Below, in pieces: positions 25,301 to 32,900 of a stretch of DNA of 34,138 nt; position 1 is the stretch's first letter; every line of letters begins with the position of its first letter. The notes beneath the pieces are model-generated. The model was not told the origin of the DNA. It made no database searches and saw nothing but the letters and a program-made list of their open reading frames with translations. Source of the stretch: an uncultured Verrucomicrobiales bacterium. GTDB lineage: Bacteria; Verrucomicrobiota; Verrucomicrobiia; Verrucomicrobiales; DEV007. Made by a program: the position numbers and the translations under genes. Where the stretch lies: NCBI GenBank assembly GCA_937922595.1, contig CALAIY010000051.1, forward strand, positions 1 through 34,138, in the 5' to 3' direction.

Positions 25301-28300
25301 AACTCATCAATTCTGAAGTCACCTTCGAAGATTCCACCATCACCGATTGCTTCGGAAAAATTGGAGAAACGACACCCGGCTCTAAGCTCACCCTTCGCAG
25401 ATCCATCCTCTCACGTGCGGCCATGGGCTTTGAAACCCATGGAACAGAAACCCTCATAGAGAACTGCCACATCACCGAAATGCGCGGATTCTACCGGGAG
25501 GACGGAATTATCGACGACGATGACGCCATCTATCTTAACCAAACAGACCCCACCATTCCAATCACTCTACGCGACGTCGTAATCGCAGGCGTCGACGATG
25601 ATGGGATCGACACCCGTGGAAGCAGTATCACCTTAGAAAACATCATCATCCGCGATTGCTTCGACAAAGGTATCAGTGGCAACGGTGGATCCATCTCAGC
25701 AACCCAGATCCTAAGCGTAGACAACGGAATCGGAATCTCCGTAAAAGATGCCACCGACAGCAACTTTGCCTACATAACAATTGCGCGTAACTCGGAAAAA
25801 GGATTTCAGGTAGAAAACAAGCGAGGCATCACCCTTCCCACAGGAGCCTCCATTAGCGATTCGATCATTACCGACTCAATCACCACCGATTTCGAAGAGG
25901 AGGACGTAAAAATCACCCGCAGCATTCTGAGTATCCCATGGGATTTTACCGGGAGTTCTTCCAATCTCATTGAAGACCCTCTCCTCGTATCTCCCTCCAG
26001 CTACGATTTCCGCCCCACCGCCGATTCTCCCGCAATCGGCTTAGCCGCCGGAGCTACCACCTCAGGCTACTACCAAGAAACCGGCCTCACGCCTGAATTT
26101 GGAATCACCACGCTCACCCCCGGAGGATCGCCCTACCGAATCACCGAAGACGCCACCATTCCCGAAGGCTCACAGCTCGTCATCCTTCCCGGCACCACGA
26201 TCTACATGGATGAGGGAACCAAGCTTACCATTGAAGGCACCATCCGAGCACTCGGCACGGCAGAAGAACCCATCCTCGTTACCGCCCCCCCAGATACTCC
26301 CGACGTCCCTGATCGCGCGGGTAATGGAAGCTTGCCCGATGGCCCGCCGAAATCAAAGGGCATCAAAATTGTCGATTCAATGTCTGCAGAAAACATCCTA
26401 CAGCATGTCATTTTCAAACACGCTCAGGATAGCACTGGCGCTCTCGGAATCATCCGCTCCAGAGCAATCATCGATCACTGCCAATTTTCCGATACCCATC
26501 TCCGAATGCTCTTCACGAACAGCGCTGCCGTAGAAGTGACCAATTGTATTTTTGCAGATATGTTTGCTCCCGGAGAAAATGCGGATGCACTCGGCCTGGA
26601 TAACATCAGCGAACACATCAAAGGAAGCGGCAATATTCCCACCTCTCCTCCCGGCCTGCGCTATCTCATCCAGGGAAACACCTTCGGAACCAATCGGGGG
26701 CACAACGACGTCATCGACGTTGGCTCCGCCACCCTCCCCGATCCCATCGTCGAAATCATCGGCAACACCTTCCATGGCACAGGAGATGAACTCGTCGATC
26801 TCGATGGAGATGCCTATGTCGAAGGGAACCTATTTCAAAACGTTTCCAAAGACGACGAAACATCTGATCGCGGCTACGCCAACGCGATCTCAACGAGCGA
26901 TTTCAATGCGGACACCGTCTACGTAATTCGTAATACCTTCATCGATATCGATCACGCAGTAAACTTAAAGCAGGGCGCATTCGCCCTCTTCGAAGGAAAT
27001 ACCGTGCACCAAATTCACCCCGATTTTGATGACCGATTTGGTAATCCAAGCGTTGCCTCCGCCATTAATTTCTTCATTCCCACCGACTTCAATCCCACCC
27101 CAGGCGGCGGGGCATTCGTCCGGCAAAATCTCTTCTCAGACCTTCCCCGTGTATTTGGAGATGCCGATCTCCCGAGCCGAAATCCAATTACACCCATCGT
27201 TTTCGAGGATAATTTTGTCGATTCCGCAATTGGGGAAACGGCAATCAGTCGTCGGCGCACCAATTCAATCCTAGACCTTGGCCCGGGAAATACTTCAGGA
27301 ATCCCAGATTTAAACGACCCAACCTTTGGCGCACTGATCCCTGCCGGTGCCACCATTTCAGGTGGTCCTCCCGCAATCACCAGCGCTTCGGAAGCCACGT
27401 TCACTATCGGTGGTGCCGGAATCGCTCAATTCAGGTGGAAATTAGACGATGGCCCCTGGAGCGCACTCATTCCTATCGGAAATGGCTTCATCCCCAATGG
27501 AACGACCATTCGTGAAGTCCCCCTCACCGTGACCGAAATCGCTCCCGGCGAACACCAGCTATTCGTCCTTGGCACTACCTTTGCCGGCACCGAGCAAGAT
27601 TCCCCTACCCTCTCCCACCCCTGGACAGTCGATCCCAATCGACCCGCCAGAATTGAGCTTACCCGAATCACATTCAATCAAAGCTCTTCCCAGATCACCA
27701 TCAGCAACCCCTCCAGCTCGCCAATCAATACTGAGGGCTACGCGCTCTTCATCGATGAGATTAATTCGCTTACGCTGCCAGAAAACACCATTCCACCCGG
27801 CGAAAGCCGAATGTATCTTCTCACCACCGGGCCCAATACATTTTTTAACAACACATTCTCGATCCGCTCTCAAGCAGGCGAAATCATTGATTCCGTATCC
27901 ATCGGCCGTATTCCCACCGGCTATTCTCTGATAAAAGAGCGTAGCTGGCGCTTGTCCGTGCCCGCAGCATTGCCCACCAACGTCGAAATCTCCGAAATAT
28001 TCACCGGTGGCACCCTCACCCTCAAAGACGATTTCATCGAAATCACAAATCCTGGAGCCCGCCCGGTCGATCTTTCAGGCCTCACCTTAGCGGCGAGAAA
28101 CCGATTCACCTTCCCTCCCTTCACTTATCTTGAGCCTGGAGGCTATCTCGCACTGGATGAAGATATCACCGATATCGACTTACCCGCACGCGAAGGGCAC
28201 GTAGACCTGATCGGGATCGACTCACTTGCTTACTCCAATCTCCCCCACGAAATGGCGTTGCTAGGCGATGGAATTTTCACTCCCGTTCCTACCCCAAGTC

Positions 28301-29010
28301 TCCCTCCGGCACCTCCAGAGATCATTGCAGTTTTTGAAAGCCTACGCATCACCGAGATTCACTATGCAGGAAACCCATCCGAGGAATTCATCGAACTCAC
28401 GAATCTCGGCAGCGAAACAATCGATATTTCAGGAGTTCGGATTCGTGATGGAATCGAAGCCACGATTCCTAGCGGAACGACTTTAGCGCCTGGAGCCTCG
28501 GTGATCATAGCCGCGAATGCAGCCCAATTCCCCTTGGCCATTGCCACCTACTCCCGCAAGCTCAGCGAAACTGGTGAAGAAATCGAACTCCGACTTCCCG
28601 CCCCCTACCGCGCCGCTATCTTACGAATCGACTATAACCCATCATGGGCTCCCGCCTCTGGACCGCAAGGTCTCGGCAGGACACTCGTTTTCACCGGAAA
28701 CACAACGGCTCCTGCCGCCTGGCAGCGCCCAACATCCTGGGGAGCCAGCAATGAAATAGGCGGAACCCCTGGTAGCTTTGCGGCGCACCAAGCAACGCCA
28801 TATACCGACTGGCTAGCAATCAATCCTCAGCTAACAATTTCACGCGAGGCTGTTTTATTTCCGAATATTCCCCAGCTCGAAAACGGCCAGATCACTCTGG
28901 AATCATCCGATGATCTCATGAATTGGAATCTCTACCAGATTCCAACACCAGGATCATTTTCCGCACCACTCGGAACCGACCGGTTTTACAGACTCCGCTC
29001 AAAAAATTAG
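22369..29010 (+). CDS. giant secreted protein: lamin-tail domains, CotH-like region and beta-helix
   Basis: The 2213-residue product starts with a signal peptide (KKLAILAFTTIASPLTLLAS). Residues about 25-140 form a lamin-tail domain (IQISEIHYRPSG, EEFIEITNDG). Residues about 300-600 resemble a CotH kinase-like domain: VRNRGASSRF, then WARFFAADALLGNFEGGL, DDYALYSG and RLIPHDLD. A beta-sandwich linker follows (about 655-745). From about 865 to 1620 short degenerate repeats (TLTIEAGTQIKLAGDN, ITLENIIIRDC) indicate a parallel beta-helix, as in pectate-lyase-like proteins. At least three further lamin-tail-like domains lie at about 1760-2090 (VEISEIFTGG, LRITEIHYAGNPSEEFIEL). The C-terminus (SSDDLMNWNLYQIP, RFYRLRSKN) is a module common on Verrucomicrobia exported proteins, also seen on the pseudogene at 100-698. 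Role unknown: surface binding, adhesion or polymer handling are guesses. The start is GTG 22369. Confidence 0.88.
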   Translation: MITSKKLAILAFTTIASPLTLLASIQISEIHYRPSGTPEPIAEEFIEITNDGALPYALSGHRFSRGIRYTFPDVTLPPGGRFVVRPPWEGTLSNSGETLTLVTDTGAEIDTVKYADGGDWARRTAGRRDFGHRGWIWWSTHDGLGASLERVNPQFPNEHGHNWAANLTSGGTPGSQSSIESTDTAPLILNVSHTPAIPSPSQSVAIKCEIIGSESASVFFRSSGTFRFQNLPLLPFTGGNERERTTHLPPMPDGTIVEVYIEAESATGITRTIPSNAPSTTLLYQVDESFNPDAIPSNAPPSYYLIMPRDERNELARIGNNLTESKSNAQFNATFISAEPGRIRVRHQCGVRNRGASSRFPPPNNYLVTFPPDDPWDGLTSVKFNADNPFSQVAGSTLFAALGIETADTSPARLIINGINPATPDAPMYGHYAMVEPLNSQFTENHFPDDSDGNLYQVRDNERISDSGELQFEGSDPDEYRDTYFKQTNSSRDDFSDIITLTQNLQNEPTFSKSANLDQWARFFAADALLGNFEGGLTTGKGDDYALYSGKTDPRFRLIPHDLDTLGAAGVSSVSPRRSPTYYDRVEGLRPLFHSPSFLRKYYHELITLLDSTYAPSALGQSLDGWTDGTPRADAIAFMDARANYIRAVIPTTFSITSPTPNADNKYITDSGTITLSGTFDATTTASITLNATPVTVFSRTGTWSATISTSPGESLVGLRAFDDSGIAIHESFITIWDTRNATDTILEGDLAPSSQTPGDLQITLPSSASPGVPFLVRIDITDPSTGQIQRNRWDARAALSISSPNALITPTSIPITNGRGSALITINGTNTGETLTLSADLDGSTISRDLTFPAPNSTNVSGILPGNSTNWSGVITVTGDVTVPVGHTLTIEAGTQIKLAGDNFPGRTTGTDIIVQGNLQANGSSSAPITLSPAIPGMIWGQLRFTDALPSLIRYTHIHGAGHAPGGGHTGKGRVIELINSEVTFEDSTITDCFGKIGETTPGSKLTLRRSILSRAAMGFETHGTETLIENCHITEMRGFYREDGIIDDDDAIYLNQTDPTIPITLRDVVIAGVDDDGIDTRGSSITLENIIIRDCFDKGISGNGGSISATQILSVDNGIGISVKDATDSNFAYITIARNSEKGFQVENKRGITLPTGASISDSIITDSITTDFEEEDVKITRSILSIPWDFTGSSSNLIEDPLLVSPSSYDFRPTADSPAIGLAAGATTSGYYQETGLTPEFGITTLTPGGSPYRITEDATIPEGSQLVILPGTTIYMDEGTKLTIEGTIRALGTAEEPILVTAPPDTPDVPDRAGNGSLPDGPPKSKGIKIVDSMSAENILQHVIFKHAQDSTGALGIIRSRAIIDHCQFSDTHLRMLFTNSAAVEVTNCIFADMFAPGENADALGLDNISEHIKGSGNIPTSPPGLRYLIQGNTFGTNRGHNDVIDVGSATLPDPIVEIIGNTFHGTGDELVDLDGDAYVEGNLFQNVSKDDETSDRGYANAISTSDFNADTVYVIRNTFIDIDHAVNLKQGAFALFEGNTVHQIHPDFDDRFGNPSVASAINFFIPTDFNPTPGGGAFVRQNLFSDLPRVFGDADLPSRNPITPIVFEDNFVDSAIGETAISRRRTNSILDLGPGNTSGIPDLNDPTFGALIPAGATISGGPPAITSASEATFTIGGAGIAQFRWKLDDGPWSALIPIGNGFIPNGTTIREVPLTVTEIAPGEHQLFVLGTTFAGTEQDSPTLSHPWTVDPNRPARIELTRITFNQSSSQITISNPSSSPINTEGYALFIDEINSLTLPENTIPPGESRMYLLTTGPNTFFNNTFSIRSQAGEIIDSVSIGRIPTGYSLIKERSWRLSVPAALPTNVEISEIFTGGTLTLKDDFIEITNPGARPVDLSGLTLAARNRFTFPPFTYLEPGGYLALDEDITDIDLPAREGHVDLIGIDSLAYSNLPHEMALLGDGIFTPVPTPSLPPAPPEIIAVFESLRITEIHYAGNPSEEFIELTNLGSETIDISGVRIRDGIEATIPSGTTLAPGASVIIAANAAQFPLAIATYSRKLSETGEEIELRLPAPYRAAILRIDYNPSWAPASGPQGLGRTLVFTGNTTAPAAWQRPTSWGASNEIGGTPGSFAAHQATPYTDWLAINPQLTISREAVLFPNIPQLENGQITLESSDDLMNWNLYQIPTPGSFSAPLGTDRFYRLRSKN

Positions 29011-29040
29011 CCTCCCCTAGCCTCGGGATGGTTTTTCGTA

Positions 29041-29062
29041 GCTCGACATTTCAATGTCGAGC
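29041..29062. repeat. perfect 10-bp inverted repeat between the giant gene and a toxin-antitoxin pair
   Basis: GCTCGACATT (29041-29050) and AATGTCGAGC (29053-29062) pair fully, with only TC between (or 9-bp arms with loop TTCA). There is no T run on either side, so a classic terminator is unlikely. It may be a REP-type palindrome or a protein-binding site. Confidence 0.5.
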
Positions 29063-29078
29063 CACTCATTCAAATGAC

Positions 29079-29124
29079 TTGAAAACTAGTCATCGCCAAG
29101 TTTAATTAAGGCCGTGTCATGACA
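29079..29124 (+). promoter_or_regulatory. promoter and palindrome of the third toxin-antitoxin pair
   Basis: TTGAAA (29079-29084) and TTTAAT (29101-29106) are 16 nt apart, matching the spacing at the first pair (5841-5868). The perfect palindrome TGTCATGACA (29115-29124) spans the antitoxin ATG and could be an autoregulatory operator. Confidence 0.4.
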
Positions 29125-29406
29125 ACTCTCGAAGACCCCCCAGAAAAGACCCTTTCGGTCACCAACTTCAAAGCCCACTGCACAGAAGAACTGCGCCTCT
29201 TAGAAAAAACGGGCCAACGCATTGCCATCACGCGGAGAGGAAAAACAATCGCCTACGTCGAACCAGCAGGGTCTCCCAAAAAATCCGTCGGTGAGCTGAT
29301 CGGATCACTCGAGGGCACCGTGAAATTTGCCGACGACTACGACGAAGATACCCCCGCCATCCCTTTCGAGGACTGGGAAATGCACGAGGAATCGTCCAAA
29401 GACTGA
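29119..29406 (+). CDS. Phd/YefM-family antitoxin
   Basis: The 95-residue protein contains LSVTNFKAHCTEELRLLEKTGQ then RIAITRRGKTIAYVEP (about residues 34-49), a classic Phd/YefM layout with the RRGK turn. The acidic C-terminus (DDYDEDTPAIPFEDWEMHEE) is the likely toxin-binding tail. The PIN toxin starts 5 nt after its stop. Its N-terminal half differs clearly from the other Phd-type antitoxin at 5876, so the two modules are not recent copies. Confidence 0.88.
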   Translation: MTTLEDPPEKTLSVTNFKAHCTEELRLLEKTGQRIAITRRGKTIAYVEPAGSPKKSVGELIGSLEGTVKFADDYDEDTPAIPFEDWEMHEESSKD

Positions 29407-29411
29407 GCGCG

Positions 29412-29828
29412 ATGGGATATCTCCTCGATACCAATGCCTGGATCAATCTCTTTGCCTCCCCCAACCGACTGAGTGAATCGTCGCGCAAAGTAATCGCCAA
29501 TGAAGACACGCTCTATTTGGCCACCATTAGCCTCATCGAAGTCTGTCAAAAAGTAGCCACCGGTCAGCTAGAATTTGATATCCCCATTCAAAAGTGGATC
29601 GAACTAGCAACCCCACCAGAAACGATCCAACTACTCCCGATCGATGCCAAAATTGCGCAAGAGGCTTACGAAAAGGCAATCATAAATCCAGCAAACGGGA
29701 AACCCCACAAAGACCCTGCCGACCTCATCATTGCAGCGACCGGCAACCTTTCCCGACACACGATTGTCACCTCCGACAAAATCCTTCTTAGCTGCCCGGG
29801 ACTGAAGACTCTCTCAACGAGGAACTAG
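29412..29828 (+). CDS. vapC: PIN-domain VapC toxin, catalytic residues intact
   Basis: The 138-residue protein shows YLLDTNAWINLF (first Asp, residue 6), ATISLIEVCQKVATGQL (Glu), KDPADLIIAATG (Asp) and TIVTSDKILL (Asp), the full PIN nuclease set. It is of the type usually paired with Phd-like antitoxins. It lies directly before the large helicase gene (82 nt), in the same direction. Toxin-antitoxin pairs are common at the borders of defence loci. Confidence 0.9.
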   Translation: MGYLLDTNAWINLFASPNRLSESSRKVIANEDTLYLATISLIEVCQKVATGQLEFDIPIQKWIELATPPETIQLLPIDAKIAQEAYEKAIINPANGKPHKDPADLIIAATGNLSRHTIVTSDKILLSCPGLKTLSTRN

Positions 29829-29862
29829 ACGATCGCCAAAATCAGTGGGACGGAATACAAAT

Positions 29863-29892
29863 TTGCAGCGATCCTAACGCAAAATTTAGAAT
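29863..29892 (+). promoter_or_regulatory. putative promoter of the helicase gene
   Basis: TTGCAG (29863-29868) and TAGAAT (29887-29892) are 18 nt apart. An 18-nt leader containing AGCAGGAT, a weak Shine-Dalgarno-like stretch, precedes ATG 29911. This gene would thus have a leader, unlike the close boxes at several other genes. Confidence 0.4.
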
Positions 29893-29910
29893 AGCAGGAT
29901 ACCCCAGAAT

Positions 29911-32900
29911 ATGGATATCGTAGAGAGCCCACCATCAAAAGAAAAAACGATCCTGCTGGATCGACTCCAAAAAGCTAGATCAAGCCTCCTTGATCTGACA
30001 ATGAGAAATCCCCTAATTAGCTTCAATGAAAAAGGGGCTAAAGTGATACCAATAATAGATGAACTGCCTGATCAAGTTTACGCACTCCTAAGCGGTGAGG
30101 GCGAAGGAGATTCACCTTCAATGTTCTTGGATCCACTCATATCTGAGGAGCCCAGTCAGTTCCTGTTAACCGAATCTTCGGGTGAGATTACTCAGAAGGC
30201 AAAACCAGTTCTTAAGATCCTTCCTGATCCCAATTCAGGCGACTACGAAAGCTTGCCACAACACGGGGACAATCGACTTCAGACATCGCTAGGCGAAAAG
30301 ACATACAAGGGGCGTCTCCAGAAGATCACCGCTGACTATTCTGATTACCTCCACACAACTGGATCGAACTTCCTATATCTCGCTATTGGGTTCCTCAAAT
30401 GGTACCAATCCAAAGATGATGGTAAGCCACGATATTCTCCAATAATACTTCTCCCCTTAGAGATTTCTAAAATAAAAGAACCCGTAACTCTTGTTGACCC
30501 AAAATCAGGGGAAAAAATAGAGACCGCACAATATGTCTATAAAGTAAATTGGTCCGGGGAAGAAATTCAAACTAATCAGACATTTCGTCAATTCATTTTA
30601 CAGGCTCAAGATGCTCCAGGAATCGAGTTTCCCGTTTTTGACGGCTCGCCCGAAAAACATTTCTCAGCCTTAACTACACTTCTAGCCTCGCTTCGCTTCC
30701 CTGATACACAAAAATGGAGTGTTGAACGAAAAATGGGAATTACATTCTTTGCATCAAGCAAGGAAATTATGTATCGCGACCTTGATCCGGAAAATTGGAG
30801 CGGAGGAGAAGACCTTTTAAGCAACTACGGCGTTCTTTCCTCTCTTGGCATTACCCCAAAAGAAGGGACACGCAATGGCCTGGGAGCTTTCGACCCTGAA
30901 GATACGGATCATTTTTACTCGACCCCAATCCACACAATCGTCCCTGCGGACAGTTCTCAGATGGCATCGATAAACCGCGTGTTGCGCGGTGACTCTATTG
31001 TCATTCAAGGCCCACCCGGAACAGGAAAAAGCCAAACTATCACAAACCTCATTGGTGCTGCGATGGCAGAGGGCAAATCGATACTTTTCATGGCAGAAAA
31101 ATTAGAAGCCCTAAATGTCGTATACAGCAGACTTACGCAAGAAGGATTAGGCGCGTTCTGCCTAGAGTTACACTCGAATAGGACTACCGGAAAACACTTT
31201 GCCGCTCAGCTAAAGCTGCGAGATGAAGCCACCGCCTCTCCACCCGACATTACACTATCTAACCTGCTCGGGTCTCTTGAAGAATCCAGCGAAACGCTTC
31301 GCGCTACCGGTAACGACCTTCTACAAAAATGTGAGATAAGTGGATTTTCTGTATTCGAGGTCTTGTGGAAAAAAGAATCGTCACTTCAACAGCTTGAAGC
31401 GTGCTTTTTAAGATGCGCAGTAGAACTTCCGACCGAATCGATCATTTTCCCAGAGATTGATCACCGCGCACTATCACAAGCAAAAACTTACCTTGAACCC
31501 ATCAGACGGGCTTGGGACGATGGCATCCTCGAAACCAGCAAATTGTGGAACGGATTCCTTCCACAGCGTATCATCGGGGAAACAGACATCGGAAATCTAT
31601 CACAGATCTTCCAATCTGGACGCTCAGCCCTAAATGAAATCAATAAGATATCGAATCACGCAAACCTTGAACTAGGATTAAGGATTACGAAACTTGGCGA
31701 ATCCTCAAGGCTAAATCAGCTCGCTACTGTCATTGGGTCACCTCCAAACAACCTCTCTGATACTATCCTTCTCGCAAATTTTGAAAAACACGATTCCCCT
31801 TTCAAAACGGATCAAATAGCGAATTTAGGTAAGCAAATACTAAAACTGAGTGGTACACCTAGCCTAACGTATTTACAATTCGATAACGGCAACATTACAG
31901 CCGAACAGTTTGGTGAAGCAGCGACAAGAGCACATGAAACTGCAAATAAATTTGCAACTTTCTCCGACTTTGAAGCTCGATACGAACTGTTACTGTCAGA
32001 GATGACCTCATTACGAGATCTCAGGTCTACGGCTCAAGAGGCTGCGGATTTTGTCGGCATCACAAACACGATTGATACTCTTGAGCAAGTGAAGACACTC
32101 GGAAGCCTTCTCAGTCTTCTCTCCGATCTCACTCCCTCCGCATGTTCAGCGATGCATCACCAGCACTTTGCTGTCGAACGAACGAACAGGAAACTTTGCG
32201 AGGCTCGTTCGTATTCAGAAACCCTTACCTCTGGGAACGAATCGTTGCGTAAACATCTGGAGATTGATCGTATGCCACCAGAATCTGAATGCCTTGAGCT
32301 TGCAATAGACCTCAAAGCTCTCGCTTCTAGCTTTCTTAAATTCCGACTATTTGGAAGACTAAGAACGGCCAAAAAGAAGGGGCAGTCTCTAGCAAAACAA
32401 CCTGGCCACGTTCTTTCCTCCGAGTGGCTGCAATCTTTGGAAAAACATATTCAATTCCTGAAAGAGTCGAAGATATTCAAGGAGGATCAGGACTATCAGC
32501 ACCTGCTTGGAGATGGATTTATCGGAAACGAAACTCGTTGGGAACATATCGAAAACTCGCTTCAAGTTGCAGAATCACTGCTAGATTTCGATAATGGTGA
32601 CGACCGCACAGCAAGAGAAGAGATATTCAACAGGGTGAAAACTCAGAGTTTCGATGAAGTAAAAGCGCACCAACTGCGAGAAAAATTGGACGCAATGGAA
32701 TTGAGATGTCCGTATCTTACGGACTACCATGCCAGCGAAAGCCTTTCTGAAATTCACGAATCATTTTCAACGAGCGAAATTCAGTATCGAAAAACCCTAA
32801 ATCTGCTTTCACGATTTGCGACCGGATCAGAAGTTCCGCTTACCGAAATCGCTAGAGATCTTGAAAAAGCTAAACAATCAGTCGCGATACGAAAAGATCT

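Noticed and set aside
16070-29872. Identical 13-mer AATTTGCAGCGAT before the antitoxin at 16116 and the helicase
   Set aside because: Several 13-mer coincidences are expected in 34 kb; kept only as a -35-box note.
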